Source: Daucus carota subsp. sativus (lineage: Eukaryota; Streptophyta; Magnoliopsida; Apiales; Apiaceae). Taken from it: DNA of 64,000 nt. Every line of letters starts with the position of its first letter. Position 1 is the first letter of the stretch. The DNA lies in the NCBI RefSeq assembly GCF_001625215.2, contig NC_030385.2, positions 5,139,135 through 5,203,134 on the forward strand. The letters are read 5' to 3'. The notes under the pieces were generated by a model. The model was not told the DNA's origin. It saw only the letters and a program-made list of their open reading frames with translations, and made no database searches. Below, one piece after another: positions 52,370-62,950 of this stretch. Both the position numbers and the translations under genes were made by a program.

Positions 52370-53114
52370 TTTTTGTGCATTACTATATAGTTTTTCATCT
52401 AATGTTTGGATGTTGTACGCTCAATCCGGATCATTCTTCGTAAATCGATCTGTCTGATTGTTTATTTCTTCGATTTTCTCTGTTCCTTGTAAAATTTGAG
52501 GCCATCTCGAATGGCATAAGAGAATGGTACCAAATGTGGGAGTACTTACTTTGTAAATTAATCTACGAAATGGTTTGAAATCATAGAGTGCTTCATCATT
52601 TACTTGCTTGATTATGAATTAAGCATTTTATACAGTTGTCATTCAAAACCTTGAGATTATATACTACGTAAATTTTGCTTAATTATGAATTAAGCAAAAT
52701 CCGTAAGAAACATTACAACGTGAAATGATCTTGATACTAGAATTTTACTTTGCAAATATAATTTATTAATTTCCTCACTTTAAAACTCTGTTCTAAAAGA
52801 CGGTGATTAATTACGATTAATTCTTGTTCTGTAGGTCGCTGAACTGATTATTCCATTAATCATCCGATTAATCCCGATCAATCCAATTAATCTTTGTTAT
52901 GCGACTTCACTGATTAAGTCCGATTTTCGCTTTTTACAACAGTGCTTTAAAGGCGTATTTCATGTTTATCATTCGATTTTCCCTTACTCAAGATATACTT
53001 AAGAATGTATACGGAGACTTGGAAAAAGGAAAATTGTGGTTGCCTCCCTGTCAAGGATAATAAAAGGGATAAGAACATTCATCCAGTGGCTGCTGTTTGT
53101 TCCTCGGCCAAAAG
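52370..53114. other. Intergenic DNA with a perfect hairpin and a dispersed repeat
   Basis: 52672-52700 is a perfect inverted repeat with 13-bp arms (attttgcttaatt) and a 3-bp loop. 52788-52910, rich in 'gattaatc', is related in reverse orientation to 58490-58600. No gene seen. Confidence 0.55.
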
Positions 53115-53600
53115 ATGAACACCACCTTGTTCTCTTTCACTGCTAAACCATTAACCACCACTCCATCTAAGTTTCAACTTCATCACCAAAAGTACTTACT
53201 CTCAGTGACCCCTCTAAAAAGCTCAACTGACAGCACCAACAGCAAGATCACCAGCAAAGATGGTGAAGTTGGTGCACCATCTTCACCTGAAGTTGCTCCA
53301 ATTCGGTTCAAGAGAGTATCGAGACGGAGGGCTAGACAACAGGAGCTGGAACAGAGCAAGCCGGCGCCTAAGCAGCCTAAGCCTCCGAAAGAGTGGGAGG
53401 CTATGACACTGACTGAGAAGGCACTTGAGTTGTATGTTGGTGAGAAGGGCCTTTTGTTCTGGATCAACAAATTTGCTTATGCCTCTATTTATATCATCAT
53501 CGGGGCTTGGATTTGTTTTCGCTTTGTTGGTCCTGCTCTCAATCTTTACCAGCTGGATGCTCCTCCTCTTTCTCCCACGGATGTTTTGAAGGGATCATAA
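53115..53600 (+). CDS. Predicted plastid single-pass membrane protein (161 aa)
   Basis: A single-exon ORF. The ATG at 53115 is preferred; the frame is open a little further upstream but has no ATG there. The N-terminal 45 residues are rich in Ser, Thr and Lys with few acidic residues, like a chloroplast transit peptide. A basic segment (RFKRVSRRRARQQ, 64-76) and a Pro/Lys linker follow, then EWEAMTLTEKALELYVGEKG, which looks like the conserved core, and one membrane helix (about 119-138, AYASIYIIIGAWICFRFVG). The C-terminus LYQLDAPPLSPTDVLKGS is short. I infer a thylakoid or envelope protein; I cannot name the family. Confidence 0.8.
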   Translation: MNTTLFSFTAKPLTTTPSKFQLHHQKYLLSVTPLKSSTDSTNSKITSKDGEVGAPSSPEVAPIRFKRVSRRRARQQELEQSKPAPKQPKPPKEWEAMTLTEKALELYVGEKGLLFWINKFAYASIYIIIGAWICFRFVGPALNLYQLDAPPLSPTDVLKGS

Positions 53601-54846
53601 TTTTTGATTTGGAACTCTGTTCATGCGGGAGTCTTGTGCACTGTTAACGCCTCAACGCCTCTAGGATTGTCATTGTGTCCTAATAGATTAATTGCCTCAA
53701 ATTTTCTCCATTGTATGTTCCTTGAATTGGAGAGTCAGATATACGTTTTGTTATAAACCTCGGTTTATAAGATTTTACATAATTTCTTGTCAAACACATT
53801 ACACACACATGTAAGAACTAAAGAATCAAATGAAATGCTGCAATACTGTTAATTCAATTGTTTTAGTGTAAATGTTATGCAATTAAATTAATCAAATGAA
53901 ATGCTGGTGTAATAATTTTAACAAGAATTAAGCTCAGCACGTACGCTCCACAAGCAAAGACCAAAAAAACTCGAAACTCTTCAAAGGTATATATACTACA
54001 ATATGTTTGATCCTAACTCTTCCTCTGCGAGTTAAGAGGTTTGTTTTGTGAACTATGTTAAAATCTATGAAAATCAAGTTCATCGTAGCATCTTATTCGG
54101 CGCAAATTGTTGTTATGACATGTGTTGAGAGGAATGAGGAGACTAGCTTAGCCGTCTTTCGAGTTTGATGAAGAATATAGTCAATATGAGTCTACGACTA
54201 GGCAATTCATATTCTGTACTATGTTACAGCCGATTAGTAAACTTATACTATGATTCAACCCTTTCTGGTGAATATATAATGGGAAATGGATAGAGTTAAA
54301 ATTTACTTCAGTTTTGGTGTCTTAATCAAATCCTGTTGCCCAGTTCGCGTACAAGACCAAACAATATAACAAAAATCGCGACTAGAAGAGTTAGGCATCG
54401 GATATAATAGAATTACTACGTTTTGTTAATAACGGAAATCCATATGTCAGGTCCTTCAGACATTGACATCGAATGCAGATGTAATTAGGAATCTTGAAAC
54501 TAGTATCGTTCTATGTGCTCTTTTTGACGTTTATGCTGTTTTGTCGCGCTGTTAGTACTTAGTCAGATACTCCCAAGACAGTTATAATATGCTAAAGACA
54601 CTTTCATTTCCTCTTGAAACATATTTATGTGTTTGTTTTGATTTCTGAATGTTGTCTGTATGCTAAGTGGTATCAACTTTACGGCACCTTCATGTATAAA
54701 GTATTATTTCATTGACATTCTCTAATATTCAACCGAATGACCGATCAATCACTGATGTATGCTGGAAAAAGTCTGCTTGATTTGGCTTATAAATTGTAGC
54801 TGGTAAATGGTAACATACTTGTGCTGTTAGGTGCCTCCAAATCTGA
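53601..54846. other. Intergenic DNA, no gene seen
   Basis: The 3' UTR of the plastid protein gene probably runs to about 53780. The remainder is unremarkable, with one short direct repeat ('aatcaaatgaaatgctg' at about 53825 and 53892). The promoter of the endoglucanase gene should lie in its last few hundred bases; no clear TATA box was picked. Confidence 0.4.
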
Positions 54847-57272
54847 ATGGAATCAAAGGATTCAAAAGAACCAAGAGCCGAACTACGATGGTGCTGGTGG
54901 CTAGGTGTCTCTGTGTTCGCTGTTCTTGTTGTGACTGCAGCTTTTCTAACCCTGTGGAAGGATTTTCACTTCTTTCACTTCAGGAAATCTCATGATCACG
55001 GCATAGTTGTTGATAAATATGTCGATGCTCTCAACATTGCCATGCAATTCTTTGAAATTCAAAAATGTAAAACATATTCTAACTCTAAGCCTCGTAGACT
55101 TTATTTCTTCTAGTATGTAATGTAACGTGTTGTTGCAGCTGGAAAACTGGTTGAAAATGGGATTCAGTGGAGAGGAGATTCGGGACTGTATGACGGGAAA
55201 GAAGATAACTTGGACCTGTCAAAAGGAATGTATGATGCTGGGGACACCATGAAGTTTGGATTTCCAATGGCTTTCACTGCAACAGTTTTGTCTTGGGGCA
55301 TTTTAGAGTATGAGGATCACATGAAAAAAGCGCAGCAGTTGGATTATGCTCGAGACTCCCTCAAGTGGATCACTGATTACCTAATTAATGCCCATCCCTC
55401 AGACAACATACTCTATATTCAGGTTACCTTGATTCAGCTCTGCTATTACAAATCAGTTTTTTGTTACTGGTAGTTATATTAGTTGGCGAAATTTTAGTCT
55501 GTATGATTTCCTTTGTGTGGTGAAGGTTGGTGATCCAGGAGTAGACCACGCATGCTGGGAAAGACCTGAAGTGATGACTGAGCGAAGGCCTCTAACACAG
55601 GTCAATGAATCTTTTCCAGGAACAGACATTGCCGCGGAAACAGCAGCAGCTATGGCTTCAGCATCATTAGTTTTCAAGAAAGTCAATTCGACTTACTCTA
55701 AATTGCTTCTGAAGCATGCCCAACAACTCTTCACTTTTGCTGACCAATACCGGGGTTCTTACAGTATAAGTGTTCCCAAAGTACAGAACTTTTACAATTC
55801 TAGCAAATTTGAGGATGAACTTCTGTGGGCTGCTTCATGGCTCTATCACGCAACAGAAGATCCGATGTACCTTAATTATGTAACTGTACGAAATGGCAAT
55901 TCATATGCTAATTGGGGAAATCCTACATGGTTTTCATGGGATAACAAGTTAGCTGCAACTCAGGTAAATCACCTTCTGTTAGAATTTACGCCATTGCAGA
56001 TGAACATTTTTACCAGTAACAAGATTATACTAATACAAGTGAAGCATGTATATCCTCCCAAAATTGAAAGCCCCTCCAGCGCTTGTGAATACTGTTTGTT
56101 ATTTAGCTCAGTGAACAAAGAGTGCTGAAACATAGCCAATAATCTTATGTCATTACGTTTAGAAATGTGAAACTTTACATATTTGAACAGGTTCTGCTGT
56201 CTAGGATCAGCTTCTTTGGTCCAAAAGAGATACCAGACGAAGAAAAACTTGGCCTTCAGATGTACAGTAAAACGGCTGAGTATGTGATGTGTTCAATCCT
56301 ACCTGATTCACCAACAAAAACAACTAAAATGACAGATGGTAATTTTTTCTGTTCCTAAAACCACTATAGCAGCTCTACGAAAGATAGCAAATTCTAAAAT
56401 ATTGCTTTTAGCATCCCATATTCTTGCACAGTTACTGCATAATATTCTACAAACATAAGACAATGAGTCTCTGTTAAGTGACCAATTCTCCTAAAACCTC
56501 AAGGTGTCAGGAGGAGGGCTTACCAGGATTATATTATATTCCAACATTCCCCCTCACCGCAAGCCTAAGCTCTGATACCATGTTAAGTGACCAATTCTCC
56601 TAAAACCTTAAGGTGTTAGGAGGAGGGTTTACCAGGATCATATTATATTCTAACAATCTCAGAAAGTTGATGCAGGTGGCATGCTATGGGTTGATGAGTG
56701 GAACTCTCTGCAGTACTCTATCGCCACAGCATTTCTAGTAGTTGTTTATAGTGATTACATGCTTACTTCCAAGACACCTACTCTGTACTGCAGTGGTAAA
56801 TTATACAACGCAACAGACCTCCGCAATTTTTCCATCTCACAAGTAAATTCCACAACCCCTTATATCCCAATCTCTTTCCCTAACTACAACATTAGTCTCT
56901 CCCAATGCAACTACTGATTCAATGTCAAACAACGCGCAGGCTGAATACTTGCTAGGCAACAATCCAATGAGCATGAGCTACCTTATCGGATACGGAGACA
57001 ACAATCCTCAGTACATACATCACAGAGGTTCCTCAATTCCGGTGAATGCCACAACAGGCTGCAAAGACGGCTTCAAGTGGCTCAACTCCACAGACCCGAA
57101 TCCAAATGTAGCATTCGGAGCAGTGGTGGGAGGGCCATTTTTCAATGAAACATATGTAGATTCCAGAAACAACTCCATGCAGGGTGAACCAACAACTTAC
57201 AATACTGCTCTTCTTGTTAGTCTTTTATCTGGACTGCTCACAACTTCTTCAGTTGTCAAGTCTCTTAAATGA
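54847..57272 (+). CDS. Membrane-anchored GH9 endo-1,4-beta-glucanase (KORRIGAN class)
   Basis: Six exons, 54847-55066, 55139-55422, 55526-55963, 56191-56338, 56676-56842 and 56940-57272, join in frame to 529 residues. The enzyme family hydrolyses beta-1,4-glucan and class A members act in cellulose synthesis at the plasma membrane or Golgi. An N-terminal cytosolic tail and one membrane segment (about 17-37) show type II topology. GH9 motifs: YDAGD (D106, D109), GDPGVDHACWERPE from 170, PQYIHHRG (H446, H447) and GEPTTYN (E502, the likely proton donor). Phrases such as SWDNKLAATQVLLSR and LLGNNPMSMSYLIGYG match the KORRIGAN group. It is shorter than KORRIGAN1 (about 620). Intron 4 contains a 184-bp LTR element in antisense. 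Confidence 0.93.
56472..56655 (-). mobile_element. Ultra-small LTR element (TRIM/SMART-like, 184 bp)
   Basis: Two 75-bp direct repeats, 56472-56546 and 56581-56655, each start TGTT and end AACA on the plus strand. They flank a 34-bp interior. On the minus strand the interior begins TGGTATCAGAGC, the initiator-Met primer site, directly at the LTR end, and finishes GGTGAGGGGGAA, a polypurine tract, directly before the other LTR. So all cis signals of an LTR retrotransposon are present and nothing else. The LTRs differ at five sites, all C/T. Flanks gtctc and atctc match at four of five bases. It sits in intron 4 of the endoglucanase gene, antisense to it. Confidence 0.9.
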
Positions 57273-58989
57273 TGCAGATCATCCAGCATACTTGGACAGT
57301 GTATAAACAGGAGTATTAATCAGTAGTAGACTTGTAACAGATTAGAAGCAAACTCTTGTCTTCTTGTATATAGTACCTCACAATTATAAGCAACAGAGCA
57401 TCTGCCTACGTAAGAAACAAAAACAGAGTAAATTTATCCGTATTTCTTGCTGAATTTCTAAAAATCGTGGTCAAAATTTGAAAGAAGGGCTCTTATTGAT
57501 TTGTAAGGCAAGAAAGTGCATTTAAAAGCGAAAATAAAATATGACAATCTTTTTGGAAAAACTTAATAAAAAATTAACAAATATCATTATTTTGAAGTGC
57601 ATTGCATGAGCTAACCAAGAGGTGCAAACAAATGAGCAAAAAGCTAATTTGATTTTCTATTCATTTTTCTTATCCCTAATTTAACAAAAAATATCACACA
57701 AAAACAACAAAAAGTTGTGAGATATTAGAAAATCAAAATTCGTGCAATATTAGATATTTCTTAATAATTTTTTATTTAATCAAGCTATCTTTAAAATATC
57801 ACAATCTATCTAAAAATCTTATAATTCTCACAGTTTTAAAATAGATGCCCTGTTATTCGAGGGGTTTCCACTAGTTTTCACCCGTGAAACCCCAATCTTT
57901 TCTTCTTTTATTAATCTTAATTAATCTCTTATTTTTCTTGACATGTTTTCAAATAATTTTGTTTGGTCTCTCCTAACGAGAGTTTGATTTTTTTTTTTTT
58001 TTTTATCATATCCGGAATTATATAAGTATGAGATTTTTATGGTGTATGGTGTTGATTTAGTGATAGGCATTTGTATGGTCATGTATCTGTTTGTTCAATT
58101 TTGATTATACTAGTTTATAGCCCGTGCAAATGCACGAGACTTTTCTAATTATTTAATAATTTTTATTTTTAATATATTCAAAATGATAAGAAAAATTATT
58201 TATTAATAATAAATCATAATTTTTAATTAAATAAAATATGCAATTACTCCCTTTGTCAAAAATTTTATATAATTTTATAGAATGTTTTTTACAAAAATGA
58301 GAGAAAAAGTTGGTAAGTCTGATTTAGAGTGATTTATGTTCAATATCTTGACTAGTTTTATATTTGAAAAATTTTGGTGTTGTAGCGGGTGTTGAAGTTT
58401 CTATATAGTATTGCTGTTTGATTTGTATTTGTAGGGGAAGACTTAATGGAGGAAGTCACGAAATAAGAATTTATCAAAAATTAATTAAATTGTTCAGGAT
58501 TAATCGGTATTTAATCGGAGATTCAATCAGTTCGTCGAGTTACAAAATAAAAATTAATCATAATTAATCACCGATTTTTGGAATAGAGCTCAAAATACGA
58601 TCTACCTATTTTTTTTTTTTTCTCAAATCAATATACTTATATAAAGGAGAAGCGAGGGGCGTGTAGGTGGCGCCTCTCACATCGTTTCGTTCTATTTTTC
58701 TAATTTTCTGGATTTTTTGGATGAAAAATATCAAAAATTAGGTGAACTGCAGCTAGGGTTGAGAAAAATAATCAAAATTCGCAGGTTACGAGTCAAAAGA
58801 ACGAAAGAAGAATTGAATTTATTTTTATTAGTTGAATATTTATTTATACCAAATCACAATATAAAACAATATTTTAATCGGAGTATAAGAGATTATTAGG
58901 CTGCCTGCCAAACGGTCCCAAATTGTAGTGCTCATCTGGTTGGGTTGGGTTGGTTCGGGCTGAGTTGGGTGGGCACCTCTCTCTCCATC
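57273..58989. other. Intergenic DNA with TE fragments
   Basis: AT-rich. 57960-58010 has a T-run, 58490-58600 is a dispersed 'attaatc' repeat related to 52788-52910 in reverse, and a Helitron-type terminus lies at 58110. The 60-codon ORF at 58717-58899 shows no domain. Confidence 0.45.
58110..58142 (-). mobile_element. Helitron-type 3' terminus
   Basis: On the minus strand a hairpin CGTGC-ATTT-GCACG is followed about 10 bp later by CTAG and then T (CTAG at 58110-58113 on the plus strand). This is the Helitron 3' signature. The 5' end of this element was not found with confidence. Confidence 0.55.
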
Positions 58990-59998
58990 AACAATCGTCG
59001 CTGTCTTCCCAATTCCCCAAGGTATTTATTTCTTTCATTTCTCCGATCCGGCCTTTATTTTTTCAGAATTAAATATTTTCATTCGATTGATTGTTTGATT
59101 GTTATTTAAACGAATTGATTCTGTTGAGCTAGGGTTTGTGATAGAAGCTTTTTCAGCTTGTTCATGATCGATGCATTGTGCGAGGCTCCGATATAATTTG
59201 ATGTGATTTTTCTTTTTGTTTGGAGCCTGAGGAAGTTAGGATTTGTTGTTATTTACGCGACTGAGTTAATTTGGATAAGTTTAGGCCAGTAGCTGATGTG
59301 AGACTGGTACTGATTTAATAGGCAGCAAAAGGTTTGTTTGTGAATTTAGACCGGAATAATGGCTACGGAAAGGCTGAAAATAAGGTTTCCTTAAGCACAA
59401 TTAACTGTAATGATCGTTTGAAAACAGAAACGTTATTGACAAATGATTGCATATGCCAATGAAATTAAGAATAATACCTTTATGTAATACTCTATTCTTT
59501 GCAAGAGAGGCGAAATGAATATAACAACACCCAAGTCTGCATAGATACTGATCAAGGTAAAAAGCAACTTAACGATTATTAGTTGTAAATAAATGGTCAA
59601 ACAATTAGATCATGTACACTTGTTACTAGCATTTTTACGTTTGAACCCAAATTACATGATCCTCTTGGTGTATAATATCTTCTATTACCATTCAAGTAAT
59701 GGTTTAGCCAAGATATATATGCACTAACACAAAGAAATTGCAAGTAAGAATACGACATCATGATGTGCATTCAAAAATGTATTAACACACAGGCTTGTAT
59801 TCAAAAATGAACCATCTTTGCCTCTAAACTCTTAAAACAGCAAATAGTAATATGGAATTTGATTTGTATTGCAGTAAATTCTTTATTTGTAAATTACGGG
59901 TTATATTATAGTGTGCAATCATGTATATGTGATGCATAGTTAATATATAGATGTTTGTTTGGTTTTTAGTCAGATAGTTTAAACGGAAGATGACTCAA

Positions 59999-60072
<74 letters not shown>

Positions 60073-60078
60073 CATATA

Positions 60079-60113
<35 letters not shown>

Positions 60114-60393
60114 ATAGCAATTGCTCAAATACAAACCACAAATATACATATATAAGCAACTACAAATACTGCAGCCTTGAATTCAATTTGTGCAGGAAAT
60201 GTGGGGAAGAACATAAGTAACTTAGCTGTTAATTGTTGTATTCATTTATGAATAAATATTTGCATTATCTTGTTAGGACTATTCTAGAATTTTGATATAT
60301 AGTAGTAGATAAATATTATCAATATTAAGTTATCATGTCTGCAGAACTCTTTACGTTAAGTTACTGAAACAGATTTATCATTTAGAAAAAGCA
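58990..60393 (+). other. Probable 5' UTR and leader region of the coiled-coil gene
   Basis: About 58970-59022 is C/T-rich and ends '...ccccaag' followed by 'gtatttatttc', which could be a 5' UTR exon and splice donor. A long leader intron would then hold the compound microsatellite. This is only suggested by composition; there is no other gene in the stretch. Confidence 0.35.
59998..60112. repeat. Compound microsatellite (TC)n-(TA)n-(TG)n
   Basis: A TC-run (about 59998-60035), then 'tgtgtgtc', a TA-run (about 60048-60080) and a TG-run (about 60083-60112). The ORF across it is only a translation of the repeats. It lies about 300 bp before the ATG of the coiled-coil gene. Confidence 0.95.
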
Positions 60394-62950
60394 ATGGCAA
60401 CAGGGGAAGATGTTGAATCATCGATTTTAAAGCCTCAGTTAAACCAAGAAAACATAGGTCGGAAGGAAGAACTGGAACATGACCAGTCCGAAGCTGATGT
60501 TTTGCAAACAAAGCTTACGGATGTAGATGTGCCCACAGATGGGTCTGGGGAAGATGCAAAAAAGGAGTTGGAGGTTCTTTGGCGCAGGGTGAAAACTACA
60601 GCAACATTGTTGACATACTTGAGATCAAGAGCAAGGATCATGGCAGTTCCCCACTTAGCTCAAACCTCCTGCGGTATTAAACAATTAGATGGGGTAGGGA
60701 TTGTTGACAGAAATGGTACACCATTGTCCAGTTGGTCAAGGAATGTTGATCTTTCTTCATTTGACAGTCTGGATGTTGAAACATGGATTGGCATTGGCAA
60801 TCATCCTGGTGCACTTGATGAACAAGATGGCCTTTACATTGGTGAGATACTCAAGAGTGTACAGATGGTCACAGATGTAATGGAGTCTCTTGTGAAAAGG
60901 ATTGTAATGGCAGAATCTGAAACTGCTAGTGAAAAAGAAAAGGTAACAATAGGACAAGAAGAAATAAAAAAGAAGGCTTTTCAAATTGATAACATGTCCA
61001 GCAAGTTAGATGAGATGGAAAAATTTGCAATGGGCACAAATGGAATATTGATAGAAATGAAGCAGAGGGTTGAGGATTTGGTGGAAGAAACTTCTAGACA
61101 GAGGCAGCGGGCTACGGAAAATGAGGAGGAGCTTTCACGAGTTAAGCAAGACTTTGAATCTTTAAAATCCTATGTTAGTAGTCTCATCAGCGTGAGAGAA
61201 ACTCTTCTTTCATCGGAGAAGCAGTTTCAAACTATTGAGAAGCTTTTTGAACGGTCAGTATATATTCTTTTCTTCACAAAATTTAAATTATTGAATACAC
61301 GTGATCTAGACCATTACTGCTGCACCCTACCCAGTACTCCCTCATTTAGACACTTGATATTTGACTGAGCACATATTAAGAATTGACTTCAATATTATAC
61401 ATTAGATATTAGGGGTTTTCATATCCGTAGGACCCCACTGAGAAGACTTCAGCATTTATGTATGTTGTACCGGATCCGTGGTATTTTTTGTTATTGAGCA
61501 GTGGTGTTGGTCTAAGTACTAATGCAATCAGGTGCAGGTCTAAGGAGTCTGCATAATAATATAGAAATTAAATCCCTTTTGTAACTGCTGCCTTTAATGC
61601 TTCACAAGAACAACTTTTTGATTATGTTGTTTCATTCCTTTTTTAAATTAAATATAAGTCCTTAAAATATTTGGAAGGTCAAAGTGGACCGATCAGATGT
61701 CATAACTTAATTATGTGCAAAGAATGAGAAAACTTATAGTAATCCTGTATGATTTTTGTTGTTGTCTAAATTTTGTATGTATGTCTGAAGAGTTGCCTGC
61801 AACAATTGCAGTATATGTAATTATGGGTTCTAGGTTATTCTTTTTAAAATGTTCAGTTCTACTCATCATCATAATTTTTTCTGTATACTCGCGTCAACTC
61901 GCTCTACTACCATTCTGTTACAAATATACTTCCGGGGTATATATGTATGGCCAGCGATTTTCTTCTTACTTATGAGTTGTTTGATGATCAGTGTCTCTTT
62001 CTTTGGATAATTACTGATTAGTTTTTCAACTTTGACATACCACGGTGGGAATATTTTTTGTAAGCTTGAACAGTTGATTGATATAGTATCTCTTTATGTT
62101 CCGGATTTTTTTTTCCTGACATCTATGCCTTTAAACAGTCCATCTTATCAAGCTGATCCATAACTGTTTACTATATTTAGCAAATGACTTGTGGTGCAAT
62201 GTAGACTGTGTTATAGAAACTCCTCCCTAGTCAATGGCTCCTGCAAGTCTGCAAACGTTTGTCATAATTTTGCTTGCACCTGAAACTGTTTATATGTGAA
62301 GCCTGTCATTTTTCTTTAGACTTTGGGTTGCCATGTCAGATGCAGTTTCTGTAAAATTATGCCTGGTGTAAATGATGATCAGTTTGAGCAGTTCAACTTT
62401 CTTGGCTTTTTATATTTGGGTTGCTTACTTTGAATGTTTTCATGCTTTAAATTTGCTATTTACGCAAAGTTTCTCGTGTAAAGATAAATTACATGAAAAG
62501 AATGATAAGACTTTTGATCCACCTTTTTGTAATCAGGAAATGCACTAGCCATGATCATTCTTCTAATTTTCTGCCTAAACACTTGTGCTCTTAAAAATTA
62601 TTTAAGTTTTTCTAAGTTGTTTTCACTTATCTGTTTTATAACCTTCCTTTCGCCATTTGGCGAGTATCATTTTCTATTGTCATGCATTAGATGAAAGATT
62701 CAGAGTTGCAAATATGCTCTCCTATTTGTAATACTTGTTAGTATCTTTAATGCCTTCAACTTAAATTGGAAGCAGGTTAGTCGCTAAAACAACACAGTTA
62801 GAGTGTGAGAAGGCGCAGAAAGAGACCGAGGTGCAAAAGCTTATGGATGAGAATGTGAAATTAAGTGCTCTGCTGGACAAAAAAGAGGCCCAACTGTTGG
62901 CCATGAATGAACAATGCAAGGTAATGGCCCTGAGTGCTTCTAACATCTAG
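60394..62950 (+). CDS. Plant coiled-coil protein of unknown function (344 aa)
   Basis: Exons 60394-61253 and 62776-62950 join in frame; the codon across the splice is CG|G. Residues 1-60 are acidic and variable. A middle part contains ELEVLWRRVKTTATLLTYLR with SRARIMAVPHLA and then WIGIGNHPGALDEQDGLYIG, which looks globular. From about 155 to the end it is predominantly helical coiled coil, for example MVTDVMESLVKRI, VEDLVEETSRQRQRATENEE and, in exon 2, LMDENVKLSALLDKKEAQLL, finishing MALSASNI. No signal peptide or membrane helix. Similar plant proteins are labelled only as coiled-coil or centrosomal-protein-like; I assign no function. The 1.5-kb intron holds nothing recognised. Confidence 0.85.

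Noticed and set aside
53097-53114. Longer N-terminus for the plastid protein
   Set aside because: The open frame upstream of 53115 begins with TTG, not ATG; plant start codons are ATG, and the transit-peptide-like sequence begins at 53115.
58600-58660. 5' end of a Helitron near 'cttatataaaggagaagcg'
   Set aside because: It resembles Helitron 5' starts but its orientation does not pair with the 3' terminus at 58110, and no matching end was found.
59990-60220. 76-codon ORF with SLSLSL and YIYIYI runs
   Set aside because: Direct translation of the compound microsatellite.
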